A DNA stretch of 64,000 nt from Lichenihabitans psoromatis (GCF_004323635.1 NZ_CP036515.1:868001-932000); one strand, 5' to 3'. Counted from the stretch's first letter, positions 38,181 to 47,082 are shown. Notes: generated by a model from the letters alone, not told the origin. Program-made: numbers and translations.

Positions 38181-39476
38181 CTATCGGCCGGCGGAATCCA
38201 GAAGTTGGTACCAGCCGGCGGCGAGGCGCACGCCGGCTTCTCGGAATGGGTAGAACGGGACGGTTCGGAAGCGCTCGGCGTCGAGCAGCGCGACGTCGAG
38301 GTGCTCACCCCGAACCATCGCGGCCACGTATTTGCCCATGAGGGTCGACATCGCGACGCCTGCGCCGTTGTAACCCACGGCGAAAAGAGTTCGGTCGTCG
38401 ATCCGGCCGACATGCGGAAGCGCGTCGAGCGTCATGCCCACAAGACCCGACCAGCGATAGTCGACCTTTGTCGCCGCGAGGGTCGGAAACGTCCGGATCA
38501 TAGCCTGTTGTAGCGCCAGGAACGCGGTGTCCGAGTCGGCCTTGCCGAAGGCGCCGCGGCCACCGAACAGAACGCGTCCGTCCACCATGCGAAACCATCG
38601 CATCATGCGCCGGGTCTCGACATAGACGCGACGGGTGGGCATTACGGTGGCCGTCTGGGCCAACGAGAGCGGGGCGGTCGCGATCATGGCGCTGCGGAAT
38701 GGAATGAGCTTTCGCCGCACGGCGGCGGTCGCCGGCGTCAGGTCCGAATAGGCGTTCGTCGCAAGCACCACATGTCGGGCGTTGACGGCACCGTCCGGCG
38801 TTTCGACGACGGTCCGTTGGCCATCCCGACGCAGGCGTAGTGCCGGGGATGCCTCGAAGACGTCGATGCCTTGTGCGGTCACTTCCCGCGCGAGACCACC
38901 GAGATAGTTGAGGGGGTGGATCGCGCCCGCATGGGGTGACAACACCCCGCCGACAAAGCCCGAAGACCCGGTTTCCCGCGCCACCTCGTCACGCGAAAGA
39001 GCCGAAACCGAGCTGTCCCCCATCTCGGCCCTCATCCAGTCCATATCGGCGATCGACGCCGCGAGTGAGACGGCATTGTGGGCGGCTTTGACCTGCCCGA
39101 CGCGCGCATAGCCGGCGTCCGTCAAACCGAGGTCACTGACCAAAGCTTCGAGCACGTCGACCGACTCATGGGCGATCGCATACATCCGCCGCGCCACGTC
39201 CATCCCGTGCTGGGCCGCCGCCTGGGCAAAGGATAAGCGGAACTTCGCCGACACGACGCCGCCGTTGCGCCCGCTTGCGCCCCAGCCGAGGGTATTAGCC
39301 TCCAACACGACGGGTCGCAGACCGCCAGCCGCGATATGGTGCGCGGCAGACAGTCCCGTGTATCCACCGCCGATGATCGCCACATCGGCCTGCACCTCGC
39401 CCGCAAGACGGCGGCAAGCCGCCCTCGGCGTGGCGCTGGTCGACCAAAGCGATTGGACCGGCGTGGCGATCTGCAT
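38181..39476 (-). CDS. FAD-dependent amine/amino-acid oxidase (PuuB/DadA-like)
   Basis: 431 residues from MQIATPVQSLWSTSA. The FAD-binding turn is VAIIGGGYTGLSAAHHIA, followed by NTLGWGASGRNGGVVSAKFR, the stretch shared with gamma-glutamylputrescine oxidase and its relatives. The C-terminal FAD contact reads FAVGYNGAGVAMSTLMGKYV. It oxidises a C-N bond of an amine or secondary amino acid. Its start shares one base with the stop of the HAD gene upstream (TGATG). In a PotABCD-type operon the substrate is likely an imported amine or opine-like molecule; no gamma-glutamyl ligase (PuuA) is present, so the classic Puu route is not complete here. Confidence 0.87.
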   Translation of the reverse strand: MQIATPVQSLWSTSATPRAACRRLAGEVQADVAIIGGGYTGLSAAHHIAAGGLRPVVLEANTLGWGASGRNGGVVSAKFRLSFAQAAAQHGMDVARRMYAIAHESVDVLEALVSDLGLTDAGYARVGQVKAAHNAVSLAASIADMDWMRAEMGDSSVSALSRDEVARETGSSGFVGGVLSPHAGAIHPLNYLGGLAREVTAQGIDVFEASPALRLRRDGQRTVVETPDGAVNARHVVLATNAYSDLTPATAAVRRKLIPFRSAMIATAPLSLAQTATVMPTRRVYVETRRMMRWFRMVDGRVLFGGRGAFGKADSDTAFLALQQAMIRTFPTLAATKVDYRWSGLVGMTLDALPHVGRIDDRTLFAVGYNGAGVAMSTLMGKYVAAMVRGEHLDVALLDAERFRTVPFYPFREAGVRLAAGWYQLLDSAGR

Positions 39477-40201
39477 CAGGCGGCTCGGACCGCCGGCCCA
39501 TCGAACGCCTCGTCGACGGCGTCGGCCAATTGAGCGAGCGTCGCGAAATGGTAGTCGGGTTTCGTAAACGTTTGAGGGGCCGGCGTGCCGCCGTAGCCGT
39601 CCTGGCCCTGACGACGCTCGATCCAGCATACCGTGTAGCCGAGCTGCCGGGCGATCCCGATGTCGTGATACTGACTCTGCGCCACATGCAAAATATCGCG
39701 GAATTTGTAACCGAAGGCTGATTGGCGCCCACGGTTGAAAGCGAAGAAACTGGGGTCGGGCTTGGCCACGCCGGTGTCGTCACAGCAGACGGTGTCGTCG
39801 AACGGGTCACTCAGGGTCTGTGCATAGCAAGACAGGGCCACGCGATCCGCGTTCGTCATGGCAACGAGTCGAAAGCGCCGACGAAGCCGTTGCAGCGCGT
39901 CGGCAGAATCTGCGAAAGCTGGCCATTGCAGCACCGCGGTCTGGAAGCCTTCGGCATGCTGGGTCTCGTTCGGAAACCCCAGTTCGGCCGCCACATGGCT
40001 ATAGACGTGGCGCATGACCTCGCTTGAGCGGCTGTAGTTCCGGTCCCGCCCCGTCTTGTAGGACGCGAATATGGCGTCGTCGCTGACCTCAGCGGCCGAC
40101 TTACCGGAGACGGCCCGAAAATAATCGAGGACGCCCTTTTCGAAGTCGATCAATGTTCCGACGACATCGAAGGTGAGAAGCTTGAAATCCCGAAGCGACA
40201 T
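39476..40201 (-). CDS. HAD-superfamily hydrolase (haloacid dehalogenase type II-like)
   Basis: 241 residues from MSLRDFKLLTFDVVGTLIDF. HAD motif I is DVVGTL (nucleophile Asp), motif II VAMTNADR, the Lys of motif III in TGVAKPDPSFF, and the end CWIERRQG is typical of L-2-haloacid dehalogenase-like proteins. The second motif I Asp is Gly, as in dehalogenases rather than phosphatases. Members often occur in amine-uptake operons with unknown substrate. It lies 45 bp after the ATPase gene. Confidence 0.85.
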   Translation of the reverse strand: MSLRDFKLLTFDVVGTLIDFEKGVLDYFRAVSGKSAAEVSDDAIFASYKTGRDRNYSRSSEVMRHVYSHVAAELGFPNETQHAEGFQTAVLQWPAFADSADALQRLRRRFRLVAMTNADRVALSCYAQTLSDPFDDTVCCDDTGVAKPDPSFFAFNRGRQSAFGYKFRDILHVAQSQYHDIGIARQLGYTVCWIERRQGQDGYGGTPAPQTFTKPDYHFATLAQLADAVDEAFDGPAVRAA

Positions 40202-40246
40202 GTACGGTCTTTTCCTATTGGCGCGATGTTGCTGATTGAAGGCCAT

Positions 40247-41386
40247 TCATGGTCCGGCCAATTGCCGGTCGTCTTCCGCCGCCACGATCACGGTATCGTT
40301 CGGGTGGAGCAGGAGATCGATGCGTCCGCCGGGCGCCGGAAGGTTGAGGCGGCCGAGATGGTGACTTGGCTGGCGAAAACTGACGGTGACGCCGCCGTCG
40401 AGGAGCACGAAGACCCGAAGGCTTTCGCCCTGATAAATTGTTTCCGTGACGGTACCCGAGAGTTGGTTCAACACCGGATCAGCCGATCGGGCCCCGACGA
40501 CGAGCTTTTCGGTCTGCAACGCAAGCATCAGGGAACCCGTGGCCGGAATCGTTCGTGTGGACCGCAGGATTGTGGGCCCCAGGCTCACGCCATCGTGCCC
40601 GGCCCGCGTCACGGGAACGAGCGTCGCCTCTCCGATGAAGCTCGCGACGAAGCGGTTCGCAGGTGTGTCGTAGAGCCGCTCGGGCGTATCAACCTGTTCG
40701 AGACGGCCGCCCCGGAGGATCGCGATGCGGTCGCTCATGGTCAGCGCTTCACGTTGATCATGCGTCACGTAGACGATCGTCGCGCCGAGCTGGCGATGGA
40801 GGTGACGCAGTTCGATCTGCATCGTTTCCCGCAGCTGTTTATCGAGTGCCGAAAGGGGCTCGTCCATCAAGATCAGCTTCGGCCGAAACACGATCGCGCG
40901 GGCGAGCGCCACGCGCTGGCGTTGGCCACCCGAAAGTTGCGCTATGTTGCGGTCTTCGTATCCAGCGAGCTCCATCATGGCGAGAGCGCGGGATACGGCG
41001 TCTTTCTGATCCGCCCGTGGCACCCGACGTGCCCGAAGCGGAAAGGCGACGTTTTCACCGACGGTCATATGGGGAAACAGCGCGTAATTCTGGAACACGA
41101 TGCCGATCCCGCGTTTGTGCGGTGGCGTGAACGTTACGTCGTTTTCGCCGAAAAAAATGCGTCCCGCGGAGGGCTGGGCGAAGCCGCCTAAAAGGCTGAG
41201 CAACGACGTCTTGCCGGAGCCCGATGGCCCGAGCAAAGACATGAACTCACCGGGAGCGATGTCGAGATCGATGCTGTCGAGCGCCATAAACGCGTTATAG
41301 CGAAGGCTCGCGGCCCGGATCGACACCCCGATATTTTCGGACGACCCCATTGTCGTCGAGAAGGAGGGATCGGCCGCAAAACTCAT
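40247..41386 (-). CDS. ABC transporter ATP-binding protein, PotA-like
   Basis: 379 residues. Walker A GPSGSGKTS, Q-loop VFQNYALFPHM, signature LSGGQRQRVALARAI, Walker B LILMDEPLSALD and H-loop VYVTHDQREA are all intact. A TOBE domain occupies the last 100 residues. It powers the PotB/PotC-like channel. It is the first gene of the operon; the 226-bp region upstream holds a LysR-type palindrome. Confidence 0.94.
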   Translation of the reverse strand: MSFAADPSFSTTMGSSENIGVSIRAASLRYNAFMALDSIDLDIAPGEFMSLLGPSGSGKTSLLSLLGGFAQPSAGRIFFGENDVTFTPPHKRGIGIVFQNYALFPHMTVGENVAFPLRARRVPRADQKDAVSRALAMMELAGYEDRNIAQLSGGQRQRVALARAIVFRPKLILMDEPLSALDKQLRETMQIELRHLHRQLGATIVYVTHDQREALTMSDRIAILRGGRLEQVDTPERLYDTPANRFVASFIGEATLVPVTRAGHDGVSLGPTILRSTRTIPATGSLMLALQTEKLVVGARSADPVLNQLSGTVTETIYQGESLRVFVLLDGGVTVSFRQPSHHLGRLNLPAPGGRIDLLLHPNDTVIVAAEDDRQLAGP

Positions 41387-41529
41387 GCTTATACATCCTC
41401 CTCCGACGCTAAAAACCGGTCGCGGATCGAACGATACTTCGGCGTTTCACTGCTCTGTCACGCCATGGTGCGAAGGAGAGCTTCGCAACAGAAGCAGCAC
41501 GCAGCAACGCTCAAATAAGCTGGCTGCGC

Positions 41530-41544
41530 ATTACATAATGTAAT
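41530..41544. promoter_or_regulatory. Predicted LysR operator upstream of the ABC operon
   Basis: ATTACAT-A-ATGTAAT, a perfect 15-bp palindrome containing the T-N11-A LysR box. It is 144 bp before the ATPase start and 69 bp after the LysR gene stop. It probably binds the regulator encoded at 41613-42554. Confidence 0.55.
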
Positions 41545-41612
41545 GATCTAAGAGCCTTGCCTCATCGTTATGTTTTCTGCCCAAGCGCGGTGCAGCCGTG
41601 CCTGAAGTCAGG

Positions 41613-42554
41613 TCACAAACTGGCATCCCGAATCCCCCATCCAGGATGCAGGGTTTCGATCGCCTCGAGGTCCGCGCGCATTTCGGCCACCAGCCAATCG
41701 CGAACTTTCATCAAGGTCGGGCGACCTTCTTTGTGAGGGACGCACACCAGATGACAGCGTCGACTGGTCCGCACCAGCTTCGGCCCGGCCGGCACGAGGG
41801 CGCCTGTCTTCAGCCATTGCGACACGACGTTGATCCAGCCCAGCGCAATGCCCTGACCAAGCAGGGCCGCTTGTAGAACGACGGCATAGTCGGACACGTG
41901 CAGAAGGTCGGAATGCTGGCCAGGACGGAATTGTCCCTGACGGAGTGGGGCAATCCAGTCTGTGCTGCTGTCGGCGAGATTGATGAAGGTGTCCTGGGTC
42001 TTGCCCGCGACGCGTCCCGCGAGATAGGCGGGACTGCAGACCGGGACGGTCACTTCGTTCACGAAGAAAACAGAGCCGGGCGACGCATCCTGTCCCTCGA
42101 CGAAGCGCATGCCAAGGTCGACCGTATCGACCGGCCCTTTCAGCGCGCCGGGGATGAGTTGGAATCGAAGGTCCAGGTTGGGACAAGCGGTCTGCAAGGC
42201 ACCGATGCGTGGCATCAGCCAGTGCGTGGTGAAGCCGGACGACACGGAGAGCGTGACCGTTTCCAAGCCGGTCCTCCTCTGCCGAATTTCGTCGAGAGCC
42301 CCCTCGACGCCCCGAAATCCCGCCGCGATACTGCGGTAGAGGATGCGGCCGCTTTCGTTCAGAACCACACCCTGAACAGACCGTTCGAAGAGCCGCGCGC
42401 CGAGATGCCGCTCCAGGCGCCCCAACATGCGGCTGACCGCAGGTTGTGTGACGTTCAGTTCGGCAGCGGCTTTCGTAAAGCTCAGTTCGCGTGCGGCCGC
42501 CTCGAACACGAACAAAGCATTTGCTGAAGGCAAGAGCTTACGGAGAGACGTCAT
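41613..42554 (-). CDS. LysR-family transcriptional regulator (GcvA-like)
   Basis: 313 residues from MTSLRKLLPSANALFVFEAA. The winged helix contains LSFTKAAAELNVTQPAVSRM and LGRLERHLGARLFER. The effector domain has GMRFVEGQDASPGSVFFVNE, a GcvA-branch feature. It is transcribed toward the ABC operon, so it is the likely regulator. The IS407-type element sits 83 bp upstream of its start and may alter its expression. Confidence 0.9.
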   Translation of the reverse strand: MTSLRKLLPSANALFVFEAAARELSFTKAAAELNVTQPAVSRMLGRLERHLGARLFERSVQGVVLNESGRILYRSIAAGFRGVEGALDEIRQRRTGLETVTLSVSSGFTTHWLMPRIGALQTACPNLDLRFQLIPGALKGPVDTVDLGMRFVEGQDASPGSVFFVNEVTVPVCSPAYLAGRVAGKTQDTFINLADSSTDWIAPLRQGQFRPGQHSDLLHVSDYAVVLQAALLGQGIALGWINVVSQWLKTGALVPAGPKLVRTSRRCHLVCVPHKEGRPTLMKVRDWLVAEMRADLEAIETLHPGWGIRDASL

Positions 42555-42671
42555 AAGCTGACACGTTACCCCCGAACAGGGTCGGCTCATAGTGTGACGT
42601 GACCCGATGCAAGATCGCTTTGTAAGTAAGGTCGGTCTGATCGGCCCCCATCGGGTGGTCCGGGTTGATTG

Positions 42672-43544
42672 TTAGTTCATGGTCGGCCTGGGCGCCACCC
42701 TGAGCATGGCCGGCGGAGATGGTCGGGGTTTCGCAGCCGGCCATGCGGCGAAGGCGGGCACGAAGACCTCCGGCGCCGGGGGCTTGTAGCCGATTGATCC
42801 GTGCGGGCGCACAGTATTGTAATGCCTTCTCCAGCTTTCGATGATGACCTGAGCTTCCTTGAGCGAGTAGAAGATCTCTCCGTCGAGCAGCTCGTCTCGG
42901 AAGCGAGCGTTGAACGACTCGACGTAGCCGTTCTCCCACGGGCTGCCTGGGGCAATATAGGCGGTCTTTGCTCCAACCGCCGTGATCCAGTCTTGCACAG
43001 CCTGGGCGATGAACTCGGGGCCGTTGTCCGAACGGATGTGACCAGGCACGCCGCGCAGGATGAACAGGTCGGACAGAACGTCAATGACGTCGGTCGAGTT
43101 GAGCTTGCGCGCGACCCGGATGGCCAGGCACTCCCGGGTGAACTCGTCGACGACATTGAGGGTCCTGAACTTGCGGCCGTCATGCGTGCGATCCTCGACA
43201 AAGTCGTACGACCAGACGTGATCGCGGTGCTCGGGCCGGAGGCGAATGCAGGAGCCGTCGTTGAGCCAGAGACGTCCCTTCTTCGGCTGCTTGGCCGGCA
43301 CCTTCAGCCCTTCGCATCGCCAGATGCGCTCGACCCGCTTGTCGTTTACCAGCCACCCGGCATCGCGCAGCAACGCCGCGATCTTGCGATAGCCGTAGCG
43401 GCCGTACTGCCGCGCCAGCTCGATGATGTCGCCCGTCAACGCCTCTTCGTCGTCAAAGCCCCGCGGCGCCTTGCGCTGCGTCGAGCGGTGCTGACCGAGC
43501 GCCGCACAGACGCGGCGCTCGGAGACAGGCAAATGCTGTCGCAC
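42672..43544 (-). CDS. IS407-type transposase OrfB
   Basis: 290 residues if begun at MRQHLPVSERRVCAALGQHR; in the element it is likely made by a -1 frameshift from orfA near GGGAAAC (about 43583), where the frame continues LLSPARRRVCIEHVRQHL. The DDE residues are present: Asp in SYDFVEDRTHDG, Asp in RSDNGPEFIAQ, Glu in YVESFNARFRDELL. Ends in the AAWPAAKPRPSPP tail common in these transposases. Confidence 0.92.
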   Translation of the reverse strand: MRQHLPVSERRVCAALGQHRSTQRKAPRGFDDEEALTGDIIELARQYGRYGYRKIAALLRDAGWLVNDKRVERIWRCEGLKVPAKQPKKGRLWLNDGSCIRLRPEHRDHVWSYDFVEDRTHDGRKFRTLNVVDEFTRECLAIRVARKLNSTDVIDVLSDLFILRGVPGHIRSDNGPEFIAQAVQDWITAVGAKTAYIAPGSPWENGYVESFNARFRDELLDGEIFYSLKEAQVIIESWRRHYNTVRPHGSIGYKPPAPEVFVPAFAAWPAAKPRPSPPAMLRVAPRPTMN

Positions 43545-43576
43545 ATGCTCGATGCAGACGCGCCGGCGCGCGGGGC

Positions 43577-43852
43577 TCAGAAGTTTCCCGAGGCCGCCTC
43601 CTTCAGAATCAGCTTGTCGAGCGTGAGGTCGGCGATCGCCTTGCGAAGCCGCATGTTCTCCGTCTCCAGCTCCTTCAGGCGCTTGACCTGGTCAAGCTTC
43701 AAGCCGCCGAACTCCTTCCGCCACCGGTAGTAGGTGACCTCGGTCACCCCGATCGAGCGAACCGAGTCCGCAACGGTCTTCCCCTGTGAGACCAACACGT
43801 CGACCTGACGCAGCTTGCTCACGATCTCTTCAGGCTTCGGTCGTCTTCCCAT
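43577..43852 (-). CDS. IS407-type transposase OrfA
   Basis: 91 residues from MGRRPKPEEIVSKLRQVDVL. A helix-turn-helix VADSVRSIGVTEVTYYRWRK and a leucine-rich coil LKELETENMRLRKAIADL follow. It binds the element ends and joins OrfB by frameshifting at its 3' end. Confidence 0.9.
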   Translation of the reverse strand: MGRRPKPEEIVSKLRQVDVLVSQGKTVADSVRSIGVTEVTYYRWRKEFGGLKLDQVKRLKELETENMRLRKAIADLTLDKLILKEAASGNF

Positions 43853-43919
43853 CGATCCATCCTCCAGGCTCGAAAGCCATACATCGGGATGGACCACTTC
43901 AAGGGGGGACGATCAGGTC

Positions 43920-44353
43920 ACGCCGTCGCCTTGCAGTTGCCTTCGACGAAAGGCCGCGTGCGAGAACTGACGGAGGCTGCTGAATGACGATCTTGCGCCC
44001 AAAGTTGAATTTCCGCTTTTTGGCGAACCGCCAACTTCCGCTCCTGGCGCTCCGTCGGCAAGCCGCCCGACCGGTACGCGCGCGAACAGCGCGCCGAATG
44101 AGGCTCATCGCAATGTTCGAGAGCTGAGCATTTTAAGCGCCGTCAGGAGGCTGCCGCCACGGGGATCACCGTTCAAGGGGATGAGCGGCCGGGTACGCTG
44201 CGGGTCATCGAAGGTCCGCTTTCGACACGGCGTCAATGTCAGCTCTTGGAGCAAGGATGAAGCCCCAATCCGGCGCCGGCGATACCTCCCCAACGAACCT
44301 CAGCTGCTCCGCAGATTGCGGCGTTAATCGACAAGCCAGGCATGGGTGTCGAG
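43920..44353. other. Gene-free region between the IS element and the MFS gene
   Basis: No supported coding frame, repeat or clear signal. It lies after the 3' end of the MFS operon, so a transcript terminator is expected but none is obvious. Confidence 0.4.
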
Positions 44354-45643
44354 TTAATCTGTATGAGGGGCGACGCGCGACTTAGGAATTCCCGTCCCGA
44401 TTTCATCGGCGGCGATGGACGATTTCTGCCGATGATAGCCCCGAGCTATGGCGTAGGACCCGACGATGGCGGCGGCAAAGCCCGAAGCCGCTCCGACGCC
44501 GACCGCCCATCGCGGACCCAAAGAATCGGCCACCCATCCGACAATCGGCGCCCCAACGGGCGTGCCCCCAAGCGCCACGCCGACTCGCAGCGCCATCACT
44601 CGACCGCGCATAGCGGTCTCAGTGGACAGCTGCATCAGACTGTTAGTGCTGTTCGTGAAGGTCAGGGCCGCTACGCCGATGATGACCAATGCGCCAGCGA
44701 ACAACCAGTAGTTGGGCGCCAACGCGGCCAGCACGCAGCCGATCCCAAAGACACCTGCGCCGACGAGCAGGACGCCAAACCGCGACTTGTGCCGACGCGC
44801 ACTGAGCATGGCGCCACCGACCGTTCCGATCGCCATGATCGACGACAGCAAGCCGTAGCCGCGGGCATCGGCGTGGAAGACGCTGACCGCCATGGTCGAG
44901 ATGAAGATTGGGAAGTTCAGCCCGAACGTGCCGATCAGAAACAGCATGACGAGGATGCTCATCAGGTCCGGCCGGCCGCAAACATACCGAAACCCTTCCG
45001 TGAAGCTGCCTTTGGAGCGCCGCGCACGGGGGGTGGGATAAAGCTCTGAGACCCTTAGTTTGGAGAGCGAGATCAAGACCGCGATGAAGGACGCGCCGTT
45101 GATAAGGAAGGCCCAGCCCGATCCAATCGACGCAATGGCCAAACCCGAGACCGCCGGACCAATCATCCGCGCAGCGTTAAACGAGGTCGAATTAAGCGCA
45201 ACCGCATTGTGCAGATCGGCGTCCCCGACCAGTTCCGCGACGAAGGTCTGCCGCACCGGCGCATCAAATGCCGCGGCGCAGCCGAACAGGAACGCGAAGA
45301 CATAGACGTGCCAGAGTTGTACCAGGCCCGTGACGGTGAGCAGGCCCAAGGCCAGGGCGAGCGCGCCCATGGTCGCTTGGGTGGCGATCAGCAGCTTGCG
45401 TTGGTTGAAGTGATCGGCAGCAAAACCTGTCCAGGGCAGGAGAAGCATCTGCGGGCCGAACTGCAGCGCCATGACAAGCCCGACCGCGGACGCGCTATGA
45501 TGCGTGAGCTGAGCTAGGACCAGCCAATCCTGGGCCGTTCGCTGAACCCAGGTGCCGATATTGGAGACGAAGGCGCCGACGACCCAGGTCCGGTAATTGG
45601 TGCTGCTGAGTGCTCGGAAGGCGCCGCTTGCCGTATCGCTCAC
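44354..45643 (-). CDS. MFS transporter (EntS-like exporter)
   Basis: 429 residues, 10-12 helices. NYRTWVVGAFVSNIGTWVQR and TAQDWLVL at the N-terminus and the loop DHFNQRKLLIATQA (MFS motif A variant) place it in the DHA3/EntS-like group of drug and siderophore exporters. The start overlaps the preceding small gene by 4 bp. Under MarR control it probably exports a toxic compound; the substrate is unknown. Confidence 0.88.
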   Translation of the reverse strand: MSDTASGAFRALSSTNYRTWVVGAFVSNIGTWVQRTAQDWLVLAQLTHHSASAVGLVMALQFGPQMLLLPWTGFAADHFNQRKLLIATQATMGALALALGLLTVTGLVQLWHVYVFAFLFGCAAAFDAPVRQTFVAELVGDADLHNAVALNSTSFNAARMIGPAVSGLAIASIGSGWAFLINGASFIAVLISLSKLRVSELYPTPRARRSKGSFTEGFRYVCGRPDLMSILVMLFLIGTFGLNFPIFISTMAVSVFHADARGYGLLSSIMAIGTVGGAMLSARRHKSRFGVLLVGAGVFGIGCVLAALAPNYWLFAGALVIIGVAALTFTNSTNSLMQLSTETAMRGRVMALRVGVALGGTPVGAPIVGWVADSLGPRWAVGVGAASGFAAAIVGSYAIARGYHRQKSSIAADEIGTGIPKSRVAPHTD

Positions 45644-45969
45644 AAACGATCCGGCGTATTGCCGCCGTTAAAGCGGCCGAAATGCCGCGCCGCGAACAGG
45701 CTTATGACCAGCGCGCCCAGTCCGAGCGCTGCGACATCGCCTGTGTCCCGCAGGTTAAAACTGCCCACGCGGCAGACGAGCAGATAGCTCACGACAAGAT
45801 TGAAGGCACCCCACAACACATTGACGGTCGACGACGAGAGCCCCTGGCCCGGCGGCTCAGCGAAGGGCGACTGGAAGGCTCTGCCCATTGCGCCGCTGAC
45901 GATATGCGGGACCGCGTTGGCCAGAAAGACGCCGCCAAAGGCGTAGGAGACGAGATAAAGCCACGCCAT
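45640..45969 (-). CDS. Small four-helix membrane protein, unknown
   Basis: 109 residues, about three to four hydrophobic segments, starting MAWLYLVSYAFGGVFLANAV and containing PHIVSGAMGRAFQSPFA. Proteins with this N-terminal AVPH motif are widespread but uncharacterised. It lies 7 bp after the isochorismatase-like gene and overlaps the MFS gene by 4 bp, so it is co-translated with both. A role as accessory to the exporter is inference only. Confidence 0.75.
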   Translation of the reverse strand: MAWLYLVSYAFGGVFLANAVPHIVSGAMGRAFQSPFAEPPGQGLSSSTVNVLWGAFNLVVSYLLVCRVGSFNLRDTGDVAALGLGALVISLFAARHFGRFNGGNTPDRL

Positions 45970-45976
45970 ATCAGCT

Positions 45977-46537
45977 TTACCTTGTGCCGAGTAGATCGAT
46001 GATGTCCTGGGCCGTCCCCATCTCGCCGAGGCGCGGGAAGACGTTCGTCAGGCTATAGTCGTGTGCCTGAGGACGCGCGTCAGTCATGGCGTCAATGGCG
46101 AGGGTGACGTTAAAGCCTTGCTCGTAGGCCTGGCGCGCGGTCGCCTCCACGCCTGTTCCGGTCGCCACGCCGATGACGACGACTTGGGTGACGCCCAGCG
46201 CCCGGAGGCGGTCTTCCAGGTCGGTGCTCGCGAACGCGCCCCAGGTCCGTTTGGTTACTCGGATGTCGCTGGGCTGCGGATTGAGCTCCGCTATGATGTC
46301 GGTCCAGTCCGCGGGAGGCTCGCCCGTGAGCCGCGGCGGCTGCTCGGTGCGCCCTGGCGCGACGCCGGCGACATTGACGAGCACGATCGGTAGGCCGCGT
46401 CGACGGAAGGCGTCGGTCAGGGCCCGCGCTCGATCGACGATGTCGCCGATGGGATGTACGAAGGGATAACCGATCATTCCCTTCTGCAGGTCGATGATGA
46501 GGAGCGCGGTCTTCGGATCGAGCGTGGTGAGTGACAT
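45977..46537 (-). CDS. Isochorismatase-like cysteine-hydrolase-fold protein, nucleophile replaced
   Basis: 186 residues from MSLTTLDPKTALLIIDLQKG; GAGG lies 8 bp before it. The fold's catalytic Asp is in LLIIDLQ and the Lys in VTKRTWGAF. The position of the usual nucleophile Cys is filled by Gly (VVIGVATGTGVEATARQA), as in true isochorismatases, rather than nicotinamidases or carbamoylases. Substrate unknown. The MarR-operon location with an exporter suggests detoxification or signal breakdown. Confidence 0.83.
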   Translation of the reverse strand: MSLTTLDPKTALLIIDLQKGMIGYPFVHPIGDIVDRARALTDAFRRRGLPIVLVNVAGVAPGRTEQPPRLTGEPPADWTDIIAELNPQPSDIRVTKRTWGAFASTDLEDRLRALGVTQVVVIGVATGTGVEATARQAYEQGFNVTLAIDAMTDARPQAHDYSLTNVFPRLGEMGTAQDIIDLLGTR

Positions 46538-46594
46538 GGAGAAGTCCTCTTCAGGCATCTGTTTTTTTAGTGCACCGGTTGAGAGCCAGGGCGG

Positions 46595-47047
46595 TCAGTC
46601 GTCGACCAGCCTTTTGAGCAGCTCGACCGCTTTGGCGACGTCCACCTGCTGCTGCGTCGAAAGGCGGGCCTGGATGGTGCGCGCAAGCCAGTCCTGCCGC
46701 GCCGCACGGCCCTCCTGTATCCAACCCAGGCAAGTGTCTGTGAGCGATAGAACGGTTTGCCTGCCGTCATTCGGGTCCGGCGCGCCCGTGACGAAACCGG
46801 CGTCTTGCAAGGCGATGATGACGGGACGGACGGATTGGGCGCGCATGCCTTCTGCTCGTGCCAGGCTCGAGGCGGTGGCCGGCCCATCCGTTTCCAGGCG
46901 TAGGAGAATAGAAGCTTGAGATGGGGTCAGCTGCCCGACATTGGCCTGCTCTCGCAGCCGGCGCTTCAGCTTGCTCAGCAGCGTGCGGAGATCCTGCGCC
47001 AAGACCGACGCCTGCGTTTCAGAAAGATCATCGGGGGCGGCGTTCAT
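46595..47047 (-). CDS. MarR-family transcriptional regulator
   Basis: 150 residues. The winged helix contains LTPSQASILLRLETDGPATA and LARAEGMRAQSVRPVIIALQ, followed by the wing GAPDPNDGRQTVLSLTD with the conserved Asp-Arg. It lies 57 bp upstream of the isochorismatase-like gene, and a perfect inverted repeat sits 18 bp upstream of its own start, so it probably represses itself and the operon until a ligand binds. Confidence 0.92.
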   Translation of the reverse strand: MNAAPDDLSETQASVLAQDLRTLLSKLKRRLREQANVGQLTPSQASILLRLETDGPATASSLARAEGMRAQSVRPVIIALQDAGFVTGAPDPNDGRQTVLSLTDTCLGWIQEGRAARQDWLARTIQARLSTQQQVDVAKAVELLKRLVDD

Positions 47048-47064
47048 GCCCAGAAGTTAGCATA

Positions 47065-47082
47065 TTTACAGCCAACTGTAAA
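47065..47082. promoter_or_regulatory. Predicted MarR operator
   Basis: TTTACAG-CCAA-CTGTAAA, perfect 7-bp arms with a 4-bp centre, beginning 18 bp before the marR start codon. Placement overlaps where a promoter or leader should be. Confidence 0.6.

Larger units (their letters stand above)
42638..43915 (-). mobile_element. IS407-group (IS3 family) insertion sequence, 1278 bp, complete
   Basis: The ends read TGATCGGCCCCCATCGG and TGATCGTCCCCCCTTGA, imperfect inverted repeats. GGTC at 42634-42637 and 43916-43919 is a 4-bp target duplication, typical for the IS407 group. It carries intact orfA and orfB. A decayed relative lies at 32207-32742. Confidence 0.93.
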
